Shown: positions 34,279 to 43,468, numbered from the stretch's first letter. The stretch: 64,000 bases of DNA from Microbacterium oleivorans (GCF_013389665.1 NZ_CP058316.1:868001-932000); one strand, 5' to 3'. Numbers and translations are program-made. The notes: generated from the letters alone by a model not told the origin.

Positions 34279-35562
34279 GTGCCCGCATCCGCCGCATCCC
34301 CGACCCGGGCCCGTCGCGTGCTCGCGGCCGCGCGCTCGGCGTGGCCGCTGACCCTCCGCGGCACCGGCGCAGTGGGTCTCGGCGCCGCGGCGCTCGTCTC
34401 GGCGCAGAGCTTCGGGGTGCCCGAGCTCGTCTACGTCGGGGTGCTGCTGCTGGTGATCGTGCTCTTCGGCTGGGTCTCGCTCTGGTTCGTCCACCGTTAC
34501 GGAGACGTCTCGCGATCGTTCTCGCCCGATGTCGCGGCGGTGGGGCACGAGAGCACGGTCACCGTGCACGCGACGGCTCGCAGCGGCCTCTCCGGGGCGG
34601 TCGCGCGCTGGAGCGACGAGCTCCCCCCGGGGGTCGAGGGTGACGCCGCGGGCCTCGTGGTGGGCGCAGCTGCTCTGGAACGGATGCGACTGACCTACCG
34701 CCTCCGCGCCACTCGACGCGGTGTGCGCGAGATCGGCCCGTTCGTCGTGATCGTGACCGACCCGTTCGGGTTGACCCGCCGCCGCCACCGCATCGGGGGA
34801 ACCGAGGCGGTCACCGTCACCCCCGCGGTGATCGCGCTTCCCCCGCTCAGCGAGTATCCCGGCGAGGCCGGCGGGAGCCTGCACACCGCGACGCACCAGC
34901 TGGGGGAAGGCACCGACAACCTCATCCCCCGCTCGTATGCCCCCGGCGACTCCATGCGCCGCATCAACTGGCGGGCGAGCGCGCATCACGACGAGCTCAT
35001 GGTGCGCCAGGAGGAGCAGGAGTCGACCCCCGAGGCCACGGTCGTCCTCGATCGCTCGGAGCAGCGGTGGGCGCCCGCGGCGGCGGCTGAGCCCGGCGCC
35101 GACCCGGCGTTCGAGGCCGCGGTCACGGCTGCCGTGTCGGCCGTCGCCCGTCTCGCCCGGGAAGGATACGACGTCTCCGTCATCGACACGGACGGCACCC
35201 CCCTGGGGGCCCCGGTGCCCGCGGGCGATTCGCTCGCCGTCGAACAGCTCTCGCTCGACCTCGCCACCGTCATCGCCGGGGGCGAGGACCACCTCGCAGC
35301 CGTGCCGAAGCTGTTCGCGGGCACGGTCGCCGGCCCCGTCGTCGTCGTGACGTCGCGAGTGGGCACGGTCGATGCTTCGGCGCTCGCCCCGCTCGTCGCG
35401 CACAGCGCGCTGCCGATCCTCCTCGCGGCGGACTCGACCGATGCCGCGCTCGAGCGGGCCGGCTCGGCCGGCTGGCGCGTGGCCGTCCTCCTGCCCCACG
35501 GCGACCTCGCCGATGCGTGGCGCACCGCGAGCGAGAGGGGGACGACCCGTGCCGCCGTCTGA
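34279..35562 (+). CDS. DUF58 domain protein, MoxR partner
   Basis: A 427-residue membrane-anchored protein with two N-terminal helices (about 27-70) and a DUF58 domain (von Willebrand A-like) whose hallmark RSYAPGDSMRRINWRASAH lies at about residues 215-233. DUF58 proteins are the usual partners of MoxR ATPases. The start is GTG 34279, 12 nt after moxR. The gene's last 14 bases overlap the next gene, so translation is coupled. The biological role of these trios is unclear; cell-envelope functions are suspected. Confidence 0.92.
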   Translation: MPASAASPTRARRVLAAARSAWPLTLRGTGAVGLGAAALVSAQSFGVPELVYVGVLLLVIVLFGWVSLWFVHRYGDVSRSFSPDVAAVGHESTVTVHATARSGLSGAVARWSDELPPGVEGDAAGLVVGAAALERMRLTYRLRATRRGVREIGPFVVIVTDPFGLTRRRHRIGGTEAVTVTPAVIALPPLSEYPGEAGGSLHTATHQLGEGTDNLIPRSYAPGDSMRRINWRASAHHDELMVRQEEQESTPEATVVLDRSEQRWAPAAAAEPGADPAFEAAVTAAVSAVARLAREGYDVSVIDTDGTPLGAPVPAGDSLAVEQLSLDLATVIAGGEDHLAAVPKLFAGTVAGPVVVVTSRVGTVDASALAPLVAHSALPILLAADSTDAALERAGSAGWRVAVLLPHGDLADAWRTASERGTTRAAV

Positions 35563-37879
35563 GGCCGCCCGCACCGCGCGACGCCGCACGGCGGGCATGC
35601 CCACGCGCGCCGCCCTCGCCCGCAGCGGCGACGTGCGACTCGCCGCCGCCCTGCTCCTCGCCGTCGTCGCGGCCATCCTCCCGCTGCTGCGAGTGGTGGC
35701 GCCCGGCCCGTGGCTGGCCGTGGCCCTCGCCGCAGCGGTCGCGGTGCTCGGTGTCGGCGCCGCGCTGCGCCGGCTCCGCACACCGGCCGTGGTCGTCACC
35801 CTCGCCGAGGTGGCGGTGGGCGGCGCCCTGGTGACCGCGACGTACTTCGGCGACACGGCGCTGCTCCTGGTCATCCCCTCGCCGGGCACCATCGCCGAAT
35901 TGCCGGCGATCGCCGCGGGCGCGGCCGATCAGATCATCACCGGTGTCGCGCCGCTGGCCGCCGAGCGCCCGCTCTCGGTGGTCGCCGTCGCGGCCGTCGC
36001 GATGCTCGCCGTGCTGCTGGACCACACCGTCATCACCGCCCGCATGCCGCTGCTCGCCACCGTCGCTCTGGCCGCGGTCTGGCTCATCCCCGCCCTGTCG
36101 GTGCCGTCGGCCGTCGACGTCGTCGCCTTCGTCGTCTTCGCGGCCGCCGTCCTGCTGCTCATCCGCGCCGAGACCCGGTCGCGGGAGCGCGCGCTGGTGC
36201 GGCAGACCGCGGCCGATCGCGCCGCGCGGCCCGGGAGGTCGCCCCGTGACGCCGACCCGGTCCGCATCCCCCGATCGGGTTCGGTGCTCGCCGCCGGGCT
36301 CGCTGTCGTCGCCATCATCGCCACGGTGGTGATCGCTCCCGAGCTGCCCCGGCCCGCTCCGCGGGTGGGCATCGGCACGGGTCCTGCCACCACCATCAAC
36401 GCGAACCTCGAGCTCGGCGACGACCTGCGCAGACCCACCGAGGTCGAGGTGCTCACCGCCCGCACCAACGCCCCCGCCGCGCCCTACCTGCGGGCGGCGA
36501 CTCTGTCGCAGTTCGACGGGCGCGTCTGGGAGCCCGACCGCGACGAGACGGTGCCGCTCACACCCGAGGCGCTCGGTCCGGTCGCTGCCGGCCCCGACAT
36601 CCGGGTCACCGAGTACCAGACCACCGTCTCGATCACGCAGCTGTCATCGACGTGGCTGCCCGTGCCCACGCCCACCGTGCGCGTGGACGAGCTCACCGGC
36701 CCGTGGGCGGCGATGCCGGCCAATCGCACCGTCATCGGCGACGGGGTCGACACGCAGGGGCAGGAGTACGTCGCCACGACGCATGTCGTGCGTCCCACGC
36801 TCGAGCAGATCCAGGCTGCCGGCACCACCGCGGAGGGACTCCCCGAGAGCGTCTCGGCGCTTCCGGACGACATGCCGGGATCGATCGAGGCGACGGCGCG
36901 GGAGGTGACGGCCGGAGAGACCAACGACTACGACCGGCTCGCTGCGCTCCAGCGATGGTTCCGAGGACAGGACTTCAGCTACTCGCTCGATGCGCCCGTC
37001 GCCGACGGGTTCGACGGTTCCGGGGTCGAGGCGATCGCCGACTTCCTCGAGGTGCGGCGCGGATACTGCGTGCATTTCGCCTCGGCTTTCGCGGTGATGG
37101 CCCGCACCCTCGACATGCCCGCCCGGATCGTCGTGGGATATCTGCCCGGCACTGCCACGGGGCGGTCGGTCGACGGCGAGAGCGTCGCGTCTGTGATGAG
37201 CTCGCAGCTGCACGCGTGGCCGGAGGTGTACTTCACCGGCATCGGATGGATCCCCTTCGAGCCGACGAACAGTCTCGGCGCACCGCCGACCTACACCCGC
37301 TCGGCCCAGCCGGTGCCCGACGACGGCGGGCAGGACGTCACACCCGCCCCTGCGCCGCAGCCCACGGCATCCCTCGCCCCGGGCGACGCGGCGGACCCCG
37401 CTCCGACCCCCTCGGCCTCGGCCGCCGCGACCGGCGGCGGAGCGTCGATCGTCGCGGCGCTGCCGTACGTCGGCGTCGTCGCGGGGTCGGCCGTCCTCCT
37501 TCTGGTCCCGGCGCTCGTGGGCGCGGCGCGGCGACGCTGGCAGCGCGGTGCCGCCGAGCGAGGCGACGTCCTCGCAGCATGGCGGATCGTCCGCGAGAGC
37601 GCGCGCGACAGCGGCCTTCCCGTCCCCGCCGCCGAGACGCCCCGTGCTCTGGCCGCCCGCCTCGGCGAGCTGCCGGGCGTGCCGGCCGACCGGCTCGGGA
37701 CACTCGTCGCGGCCGTCGAGCGCGCCAGCTTCGGGCGCGACCCACGGCAGGATGACCGCGCGCTCGGCCGCGCGGCGGCGGCGGATGCGTTCGCTGTCCG
37801 GAGGGGTCTGCTCGCATCGGCGTCGAGCGCGCGACGCGTCGGCGCGGTACTGCTGCCTCGGGCACTCATCCGCGCCTGA
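35549..37879 (+). CDS. TgpA-like membrane transglutaminase-domain protein
   Basis: A 776-residue integral membrane protein. About six N-terminal helices (~25-210) plus one near 250 are followed by an extracytoplasmic transglutaminase-like domain with the papain-type triad Cys507 (GYCVHFAS), His555 (LHAWPEV) and an acidic Glu571 (PFEPT) in the third position. A Pro/Ala/Thr-rich linker, one further helix (~635-660) and a cytosolic DUF4129-like tail complete the TgpA architecture. GTG 35549 is chosen: GAGAGGGGG lies 7 nt upstream and it overlaps the DUF58 gene by 14 bp. The frame extends further upstream without support. Confidence 0.92.
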   Translation: MPPSEAARTARRRTAGMPTRAALARSGDVRLAAALLLAVVAAILPLLRVVAPGPWLAVALAAAVAVLGVGAALRRLRTPAVVVTLAEVAVGGALVTATYFGDTALLLVIPSPGTIAELPAIAAGAADQIITGVAPLAAERPLSVVAVAAVAMLAVLLDHTVITARMPLLATVALAAVWLIPALSVPSAVDVVAFVVFAAAVLLLIRAETRSRERALVRQTAADRAARPGRSPRDADPVRIPRSGSVLAAGLAVVAIIATVVIAPELPRPAPRVGIGTGPATTINANLELGDDLRRPTEVEVLTARTNAPAAPYLRAATLSQFDGRVWEPDRDETVPLTPEALGPVAAGPDIRVTEYQTTVSITQLSSTWLPVPTPTVRVDELTGPWAAMPANRTVIGDGVDTQGQEYVATTHVVRPTLEQIQAAGTTAEGLPESVSALPDDMPGSIEATAREVTAGETNDYDRLAALQRWFRGQDFSYSLDAPVADGFDGSGVEAIADFLEVRRGYCVHFASAFAVMARTLDMPARIVVGYLPGTATGRSVDGESVASVMSSQLHAWPEVYFTGIGWIPFEPTNSLGAPPTYTRSAQPVPDDGGQDVTPAPAPQPTASLAPGDAADPAPTPSASAAATGGGASIVAALPYVGVVAGSAVLLLVPALVGAARRRWQRGAAERGDVLAAWRIVRESARDSGLPVPAAETPRALAARLGELPGVPADRLGTLVAAVERASFGRDPRQDDRALGRAAAADAFAVRRGLLASASSARRVGAVLLPRALIRA

Positions 37880-37912
37880 GCAGCCGTTCCCGCGCCGACC
37901 GCGCGTGGTCGA

Positions 37913-39307
37913 CTAGGCCCGAGCGGTGACCTCGAGGTCGTCGACGCTGTCGTCGTCGAACGGGTCTCCGGTGCGCTCGGCGTCGTACAGCTCGCGGTCG
38001 AGGATGCCCTCGCGCTTGGCCACGATCGTCGGCACCAGCGCCTGACCGGCGACGTTGACCGCGGTGCGGCCCATGTCGAGGATCGGGTCGATCGCGAGCA
38101 GCAGACCGACGCCCTCGAGCGGGAGGCCCAACGTCGACAGGGTGAGGGTCAGCATCACCGTCGCTCCGGTCGTCCCGGCCGTCGCGGCCGAACCGACGAC
38201 GGAGACGACGACGATCAGGAGGTACTGCACGACGGTGAGCTCGAGACCGAAGAACTGCGCGACGAAGATCGCGGCGATCGCCGGATAGATCGCGGCGCAG
38301 CCGTCCATCTTCGTCGTCGCGCCGAACGGCACCGCGAACGAGGCGTACTCGCGGGGCACGCCGAGGTTGCGCTCGGTCACGCGCTGCGTGAGCGGCAGCG
38401 TCCCGATCGACGACCGCGACACGAACGCCAGCTGCACCGCCGGCCACACGCCCGAGAAGTACTGCCGGATCGACAGACCGTGGGTCTTCAGCAGCACGGG
38501 ATACACGACGAACAGCACGAGCGCGAGGCCGATGTACACCGCCACCGCGAACCACAGCAGCGTCGTCAGCTTCTCCCATCCGTACGTCACGACGGCGGAG
38601 CCGATGAGGCCCAGCGTTCCGACGGGGGCGATGCGGATGATCCACCACAGCACACGCTGCACGACCTTCAGCGCCGACTCGGTGAACGACACGAACGCCT
38701 CGGCGCGCTTGCCGAGCTTGAGGGCGGCGATCCCGATCGCCACCGAGATCACGATGATCTGCAGCACGTTGTACCCGATGCTCGAGCTCGCCGCACCGGT
38801 CTCGGGGTCGACGGACGTCGACACCGACAGGCCCAGGAAGTTCTGCGGGATGAGTCCCGTGAGGAACGCCCACCACGACCCGACGCTCGAAGGGTCGTCG
38901 GGGGTGAGCTGACCGGCGTCCACCCGCGCGCCGGGCTGGATCGTCACGCCCAGCACGATGCCGATGGTCACGGCGATGAGCGCGGTGATCCCGAACCACA
39001 GCAGGGTCTGCCCGGCCAGTCGTGCGGCGTTCGTGACATTGCGCAGCTGCGTGATGGAGGCCACGATCGCCAGGAAGATCAGCGGCACCACGGCCGTGCG
39101 CAGCAGCGTCACGTAGCCGCTCCCGATGGTCGACAGGGTCGCGGCCAACCCGTTCGGGTTGCCTTCGGCGTCCGTGCCGAGCTGGCGGGCGAGCAGGCCG
39201 AGCAGGACACCGGCGACGAGAGCGACGGTGATCTGGAAGCCGAACGAGCGGTAGAGCGGTTTCTTCCGCTTCGCGTCGGGCGGATTCTTCGACGTGGCAG
39301 AACTCAT
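37913..39307 (-). CDS. Dicarboxylate/amino acid:cation symporter (DAACS family)
   Basis: A 464-residue secondary transporter of the GltP/DctA family with eight transmembrane helices and two re-entrant loops. The first hairpin tip is RSSIGTLPLT and the TM7 motif is TTKMDGCAAIYP, in place of the common NMDGT; this deviation and the SSIGT tip suggest a substrate different from classic glutamate carriers. An acidic C-terminal tail (DPFDDDSVDDLE) follows. ATG 39307 is supported by AGGAG at 7 nt. A TAGCGT (39352-39357 on the minus strand) may be its -10, giving a ~40-nt leader. Confidence 0.9.
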   Translation of the reverse strand: MSSATSKNPPDAKRKKPLYRSFGFQITVALVAGVLLGLLARQLGTDAEGNPNGLAATLSTIGSGYVTLLRTAVVPLIFLAIVASITQLRNVTNAARLAGQTLLWFGITALIAVTIGIVLGVTIQPGARVDAGQLTPDDPSSVGSWWAFLTGLIPQNFLGLSVSTSVDPETGAASSSIGYNVLQIIVISVAIGIAALKLGKRAEAFVSFTESALKVVQRVLWWIIRIAPVGTLGLIGSAVVTYGWEKLTTLLWFAVAVYIGLALVLFVVYPVLLKTHGLSIRQYFSGVWPAVQLAFVSRSSIGTLPLTQRVTERNLGVPREYASFAVPFGATTKMDGCAAIYPAIAAIFVAQFFGLELTVVQYLLIVVVSVVGSAATAGTTGATVMLTLTLSTLGLPLEGVGLLLAIDPILDMGRTAVNVAGQALVPTIVAKREGILDRELYDAERTGDPFDDDSVDDLEVTARA

Positions 39308-39495
39308 GGTGATGCTCCTGAGGGGGACGGCGTCGCGATGGCGACCCACCGACGCTAGACCCCTTGCGGGGCACCGGGGGCCATGTGACCGACGATGACC
39401 GGGTCGCGGCGACCACGACGTCGCATTCCCGACAGCCGTGCGCTGATCCCTGCCGCACCAGCGTCGTCACCGATTCGGTGTCCCGCCGCCCCCGT

Positions 39496-39501
39496 CAGAA
39501 T
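39496..39501 (+). promoter_or_regulatory. Possible -10 element CAGAAT of the leaderless HD-protein promoter
   Basis: CAGAAT, 6 nt, then GTG 39508. It is weaker than the TANNNT elements but has the same spacing and supports the GTG as the start. The remainder of 39308-39495 holds no recognised feature apart from the presumed symporter promoter. Confidence 0.4.
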
Positions 39502-39507
39502 GAGCGC

Positions 39508-40143
39508 GTGACGCTCGATCTCGCCGCTCTCCTCGCTCCGCCGACCGCCACGGCCGCCCTCGCCCTCGAGACCCTCGAGCGCTGGTCGTCGCCGGCGCTC
39601 GTCAATCACGGCATCCGCTCCTGGGCCTGGGCGCGGCTGCGCGCCGAGACGCTCGGACTGCACCACGACCCCGAGCTGCTCTTCGTCGCGGCGATGCTCC
39701 ACGACCTCGGTGTGACCGACGCCTTCGACGCGCACGAGATCGCGTTCGAATCGGCGGGCGGCGCCGCGGGATGGGCCTTCGCGGCCGGAGCGGGCTGGCC
39801 TCCGCAGCGCCGCGAGCGGGTTCGCGAGGTCATCGAGCGCCACATGTGGCGCAGCGTCGAGCCCGCCCTCGACCCCGAGGGGCATCTGCTCGAGGTCGCC
39901 ACGAGTCTCGACGTCTCGGGCGTGGCTCCCGAACTGTGGGATGCAGCCGCGCTTCGCGCCGTCACGGCCCGGCATCCGCGCCTGGATTTCACCGACGAGT
40001 TCGCCGGATGCATCCGTGCTCAGGCGCGGCGCAAGCCGCAGACCGCGGCGGCGCGACTGGACGCGTCCGAGCGGATCGCGGCGGGCGGACGGGTGTGGGC
40101 GGGGATCCTCGACGAGGACGCCCGCGGGCACGCTGTGCACTGA
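39508..40143 (+). CDS. HD-domain protein (predicted metal-dependent phosphohydrolase)
   Basis: A 211-residue HD-superfamily protein. The metal-binding residues are seen as VNHGIRSWAW (His), LLFVAAMLHDLGVT (His-Asp) and a later Asp in SLDVSG, with EVIERHMWRS between. It is similar to cyanamide-hydratase-type HD proteins, but I cannot assign a substrate. The frame is open to 39364, yet the GTG at 39508 starts the conserved helix and fits the 6-nt leaderless spacing. It ends just before the hairpin shared with tRNA-Ser. Confidence 0.82.
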   Translation: MTLDLAALLAPPTATAALALETLERWSSPALVNHGIRSWAWARLRAETLGLHHDPELLFVAAMLHDLGVTDAFDAHEIAFESAGGAAGWAFAAGAGWPPQRRERVREVIERHMWRSVEPALDPEGHLLEVATSLDVSGVAPELWDAAALRAVTARHPRLDFTDEFAGCIRAQARRKPQTAAARLDASERIAAGGRVWAGILDEDARGHAVH

Positions 40144-40155
40144 GCCCCGTCATGA

Positions 40156-40190
40156 CGAAGAGCGCCACCCCGGAGGGGAGACGCTCTTCG
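40156..40190. terminator. Bidirectional terminator between the HD gene and tRNA-Ser
   Basis: CGAAGAGCG (40156-40164) pairs with CGCTCTTCG (40182-40190), and the interior CCACCCC/GGGGAG extends the stem. It serves the plus-strand HD gene and the minus-strand tRNA gene. Confidence 0.75.
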
Positions 40191-40193
40191 CTG

Positions 40194-40285
40194 TGGCGGA
40201 AGTGACAGGATTTGAACCTGCGAGGCGAGTTACCCCGCCTACATGGATTCCAGCCATGCTCCTTAGGCCGCTCGGACACACTTCC
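40194..40285 (-). tRNA. tRNA-Ser, anticodon GGA
   Basis: A 92-nt class II tRNA on the minus strand. Acceptor GGAAGTG pairs with CACTTCC, followed by G and an encoded CCA (40194-40196). The anticodon arm ATGG-CTGGAAT-CCAT displays anticodon GGA for UCC/UCU serine codons. A long variable arm (GGCGGGGTAACTCGCC) is typical of tRNA-Ser, and the T loop reads GGTTCAAATCC. It is a single gene with a TAAACT -10 upstream. Confidence 0.97.
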
Positions 40286-40292
40286 GTCCGCG

Positions 40293-40298
40293 AGTTTA
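40293..40298 (-). promoter_or_regulatory. Extended -10 TGGTAAACT of tRNA-Ser
   Basis: On the minus strand TAAACT with an upstream TGG lies about 7 nt before the mature 5' end of the tRNA. Confidence 0.5.
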
Positions 40299-40346
40299 CC
40301 AGCCCGATCGCCCCTCCCCCGCCGCATCCCGCCCGGACGCCGCGGC

Positions 40347-40352
40347 TAGGCT
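40347..40352 (+). promoter_or_regulatory. -10 element TAGGCT of the leaderless lactonase promoter
   Basis: TAGGCT, 6 nt, then GTG 40359. Confidence 0.65.
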
Positions 40353-40358
40353 CGACGT

Positions 40359-41387
40359 GTGACTGATTCCTCTCTCGTCCTGGTCGCCAACGCGGGTGAC
40401 AGCAGCATCAGCGTCTTCCGACTCGCAGCCGACTCCCTCGAACGTCTCGCCGTGACCGGCGAGCTGAACGGGACGGGCACCTTCGCCGTCGACCCGGGGC
40501 GCAACCTCGTCTACGCCGGCGTCAAGGGCGACCCCGCCGCCATCGTCACCCTCGAGCTCGACACCGCATCGGGCCGTCTGACCCCGCGCTCGCGCTTCTC
40601 GCTGCCGGGCGGCTCGGTGAGCTACCTCGCTCTCACCCGCGACGGCACGGCGCTGCTGGCGGCGTCGTACGGCGGCGGCTACGGCTTCGTCGCCCCGATC
40701 ACCGACGGCGAGATCGGCGAGCCCACCGGCCGCGTCGAGTTCTCGAAGCTGCACTCGGTGCTCGCGTCGGCCGACGGCCGGTTCGTCTACTTCGTCTCGC
40801 TCGGCGACGACCTCCTCGGCCAGTTCGCCCTCGGCGACGATCTGTCGCTCGCCCCGATCGGCGGCGGCACCGCGGCGGCACCGGCCGGCAGCGGTCCGCG
40901 GCACCTCGTGCTCAATCACGACCAGGATGCCGTCTACGTGATGACCGAGTACTCGGGTGACGTGCTCCACTACGCGCGCGACCTCGTCTCGGGAGCGCTC
41001 GAGCTGCGTTCGCAGGCCCCCGCCTACGACCCGGAGGCCGGTCTCGTGGTGGGCGAGATCGGCGGCGACCCGGTGTCGAAACACGCGGTATGGGGCGCGG
41101 ACATCCATTTCGGTGCGGGCGAGCGGTTCCTGTGGACGTCCGAACGCTCCACGAGCACGCTCGGCGCGGCGCCCGTGTCGGAAGACGGAACCGTCCGAGC
41201 GGTGACGAGGTTCATCCCGACCGAGCCGCAGCCTCGCGGCTTCGCCGTCTCGCCGAGCGGCGACCGGTTGATCGCCGCCGGCGAGAGGTCGCACACGATC
41301 TCGCTCTACGCCGTCGACGGCGCGGAGCTGACCCTGCTGCAGCAGATCGAGACCGGGGCCGGCGCGAACTGGGTGCGCTTCGTCTGA
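40359..41387 (+). CDS. Lactonase family protein (6-phosphogluconolactonase-like propeller)
   Basis: A 342-residue seven-bladed beta-propeller of the Pgl/lactonase family (COG2706). Repeating blades are visible, along with the family segments GSGPRHLVLNHD, and FIPTEPQPRGFAVSPSGDRLIAAGE near the C-terminus, followed by the terminal ETGAGANWVRF. E. coli Pgl of this fold hydrolyses 6-phosphogluconolactone; family members in Actinobacteria may act on other sugar lactones. No pentose-phosphate genes are adjacent. The GTG start is set by the leaderless promoter. Confidence 0.88.
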   Translation: MTDSSLVLVANAGDSSISVFRLAADSLERLAVTGELNGTGTFAVDPGRNLVYAGVKGDPAAIVTLELDTASGRLTPRSRFSLPGGSVSYLALTRDGTALLAASYGGGYGFVAPITDGEIGEPTGRVEFSKLHSVLASADGRFVYFVSLGDDLLGQFALGDDLSLAPIGGGTAAAPAGSGPRHLVLNHDQDAVYVMTEYSGDVLHYARDLVSGALELRSQAPAYDPEAGLVVGEIGGDPVSKHAVWGADIHFGAGERFLWTSERSTSTLGAAPVSEDGTVRAVTRFIPTEPQPRGFAVSPSGDRLIAAGERSHTISLYAVDGAELTLLQQIETGAGANWVRFV

Positions 41388-41410
41388 CGGGATCGCCGGT
41401 GACGGCGGAG

Positions 41411-41416
41411 TAGCGT
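41411..41416 (+). promoter_or_regulatory. -10 element TAGCGT upstream of the siderophore-interacting protein
   Basis: TAGCGT, 7 nt, then GTG 41424. The GTG at 41415 lies inside the hexamer and is therefore an unlikely start. Confidence 0.5.
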
Positions 41417-41423
41417 GGATGAG

Positions 41424-42200
41424 GTGGCTCTCTCTTCTCGTACCGCTCCCCGCACGCCCCGACCCAGCATCGAGCTCGAGGTGGTCTCGACCGAACGGTT
41501 GTCCGCGCACCTCGTGAGGGTGACCCTGGGCGGGGCCGGTTTCGCTGCGTTCGAGAACCGCCCCGAGACCGACAAATACGTCAAGATCATGTTCACGACG
41601 CCGCCGCCCGAGTCGGCCCCCGTCACCCGCACCTACACGGTGCGCCGGGTGGATGCCGTAGCCGGCACCCTCGACATCGATTTCGTGGTGCACGGCGACG
41701 AGGGCCTCGCCGGGCCCTGGGCGGCGAGCGCGCGTGTCGGCGCCCCGCTGCAGCTGATGGGTCCGGGAGGTGGCTACTCGCCCGATCACGCGGCTGACTG
41801 GCACCTGTTCGCCGGCGACCTGTCCGCCGTCCCGGCGATCGCGGCGGCGCTCGAGGCGCTGCCCGCCGACGCGGTGGGACGCGCCTTCATCGAGGTCGAT
41901 TCGGACGACGCCATCCTGCCCCTGGAGTCGCCCGCGGGCGTCGAGGTGGAGTGGGTCGTCGACCCGACCCACGATGCCGAGGCCCTCGCCGCCGTGGTGC
42001 GCCAGTGCGATTGGCGCACGGGTGATGTGCAGGTGTTCGCGCACGGTGAGCGCGAGTCGATGAAGGCGCTGCGTCGCGTGCTGTTCGACGAGCGCGGTCT
42101 CGACCGGGCGCGGGTGTCGCTCTCGGGATACTGGGCGCGCGGCCGCACCGAGGACCGCTTCCAGGCCGAGAAGCGTGAGCCCATCGGTCAGATCCTCTGA
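41424..42200 (+). CDS. Siderophore-interacting protein (FAD/NAD(P)H ferric-siderophore reductase)
   Basis: A 258-residue SIP-family flavoprotein (ViuB-like) that reduces Fe(III) in imported siderophores to release iron. The FAD-binding barrel has TRTYTVRRVD (RxYT motif) and FVVHGDEGLAGPWA; the NAD(P)H-binding half has FAGDLSAVPAIAAALEALPA and VQVFAHGERESMKALRR; the C-terminal SGYWARGRTEDRFQAEK is the conserved family end. No siderophore transport genes or obvious iron box are adjacent. An alternative GTG at 41415 would add three residues. Confidence 0.92.
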   Translation: MALSSRTAPRTPRPSIELEVVSTERLSAHLVRVTLGGAGFAAFENRPETDKYVKIMFTTPPPESAPVTRTYTVRRVDAVAGTLDIDFVVHGDEGLAGPWAASARVGAPLQLMGPGGGYSPDHAADWHLFAGDLSAVPAIAAALEALPADAVGRAFIEVDSDDAILPLESPAGVEVEWVVDPTHDAEALAAVVRQCDWRTGDVQVFAHGERESMKALRRVLFDERGLDRARVSLSGYWARGRTEDRFQAEKREPIGQIL

Positions 42201-42268
42201 GCCGACGCGGGGGCTCGGGATCGGCGCGGCGGGGAATGCGGCGGATGCGTCCGAGGGTTGCTGTCTCC

Positions 42269-42904
42269 ATGACCACTGTGGGAATCATCGGAGCAGGACA
42301 CATCGGAAGCGCTCTCGCCGAGGGACTGGTCGCACGCGGCTACGACGTCGTGATCGCGAACTCGCGCGGGCCCGAGACACTGGGCGACCTCGTCGCCCGA
42401 CTCGGGGAGCGCGCACGGGCCGCGACCGCGCGTGAGGCGGCGGAGGCGGCGGACTGGGCCGTCGTCACGGTTCCGCTCAAGGCGCTCGAAGAGATCCCCG
42501 CGGAGCCGCTGGCGGGCAAGATCGTGCTCGACACGAACAACTACTACTGGGAGCGGGACGGCAGGATCGCCGAGCTCGAGGACAAGCGCACCACCACCGT
42601 CGAGATGGCTCAGCGCCACTTCGCCGACTCGAGAGTCGTGAAGGCGTTCAACCACATCCCCGCCGCCGACATCAACACCGACGGCGCTCCCGCCGGAAGC
42701 CCCGACCGACGGGCCCTGGCCACCGCGAGCGACCACCCGGACGCGGTCGCCCACGTCACGGCGCTCTACGACGATTTCGGCTTCGACACCGTCGACATCG
42801 GCTCGCTCGCGGAGAGCTGGCGCGTCGAACGCGACCGACCCGCGTACGTGGTGCGGCAGAACGCCGACGAGCTCCGCGCGAACCTGGCTCGCGCCGAGCG
42901 CTGA
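42269..42904 (+). CDS. NAD(P)-binding F420/NADP-oxidoreductase-like protein
   Basis: A 211-residue Rossmann-fold protein of the NADPH-dependent F420 reductase-like family (COG2085). The N-terminus TTVGIIGAGHIGSALAEGLVARGYDVVIANSRGP is the dinucleotide-binding fold, with NSR after beta 2 favouring NADP(H). Then come AAEAADWAVVTVPLKALEEI, LDTNNYYWERDG, VVKAFNHIPA and a C-terminal GFDTVDIGSL. The ATG at 42269 is where homology starts; an in-frame extension to 42236 lacks support. The electron partner is unknown. A strong terminator follows. Confidence 0.87.
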   Translation: MTTVGIIGAGHIGSALAEGLVARGYDVVIANSRGPETLGDLVARLGERARAATAREAAEAADWAVVTVPLKALEEIPAEPLAGKIVLDTNNYYWERDGRIAELEDKRTTTVEMAQRHFADSRVVKAFNHIPAADINTDGAPAGSPDRRALATASDHPDAVAHVTALYDDFGFDTVDIGSLAESWRVERDRPAYVVRQNADELRANLARAER

Positions 42905-42923
42905 GGTCCCGGCCGCCCGAGGG

Positions 42924-42958
42924 CGCCCTCCCGGCCCGCTCCCGTCGGCGGGAGGGCG
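42924..42958. terminator. Terminator hairpin between convergent reductase and DUF427 genes
   Basis: CGCCCTCCCG (42924-42933) pairs with CGGGAGGGCG (42949-42958); the stem abuts the DUF427 stop codon. Confidence 0.75.
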
Positions 42959-43456
42959 TCACCAGCCCATCGAACCGGGGATGCCCTTGAACGGTCCCAC
43001 GAGGTTCGACGTCACCCAGCCGCCGTAGAAGCCACCCGGCTGGGGCACGACGATCTCGCCGTCGACGGTGCAGCGGTCCATGCCGCCGGCGTACACCGCG
43101 ACCCGTCCGACGAGATCCTCGTACCCGGGCGCGGGGTCGGGGTACCCCCACGCCGCGCGCTCGCGCACGAGTCCGCCGCGCACGACGTCGAAATAGACCG
43201 CGGCGCCCTTGAACTCGCAGAAGGACGACCCGGACGCCGGAACGAGGGTGCCGGGCTCGAACGACGCCGCCGGCAGGTAGTAGACCGGTGGGTGGCTCGT
43301 CTCGAGCACGCGCACGACATCATCGGTGTCGACGACGGTGACGGCGGCCAGATCGATCGTGACGCGCGCCTGGATGTGCTCGAGACGCGGCGGGCGGGGG
43401 TAGTCCCAGACGGATTCCTGGCCGGGACCGACGGGGTCGGGAGTGGGGCGACGCAT
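42959..43456 (-). CDS. DUF427 domain protein
   Basis: A 165-residue protein of the DUF427 family, a small beta-rich fold of unknown function found widely in Actinobacteria. Characteristic stretches are SVWDYPRPPRLE, VVRVLETSHPPVYYLP, FCEFKGAAVYFDVV, AAWGYPDPAPGYEDL and VAVYAGGMDRCTVDGE. ATG 43456 lies 6 nt from a TAGCGT -10 element, hence leaderless. It is adjacent to, but separated by only 9 nt from, the DUF3054 gene on the same strand. Confidence 0.92.
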   Translation of the reverse strand: MRRPTPDPVGPGQESVWDYPRPPRLEHIQARVTIDLAAVTVVDTDDVVRVLETSHPPVYYLPAASFEPGTLVPASGSSFCEFKGAAVYFDVVRGGLVRERAAWGYPDPAPGYEDLVGRVAVYAGGMDRCTVDGEIVVPQPGGFYGGWVTSNLVGPFKGIPGSMGW

Positions 43457-43462
43457 GACCCC

Positions 43463-43468
43463 ACGCTA
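43463..43468 (-). promoter_or_regulatory. -10 element TAGCGT of the leaderless DUF427 promoter
   Basis: On the minus strand TAGCGT, 6 nt, then ATG 43456; the hexamer overlaps the last codons of the DUF3054 gene. Confidence 0.6.

Noticed and set aside
39989..40327. ORF across the tRNA-Ser region
   Set aside because: It reads through a complete tRNA and a terminator hairpin and has no domain.
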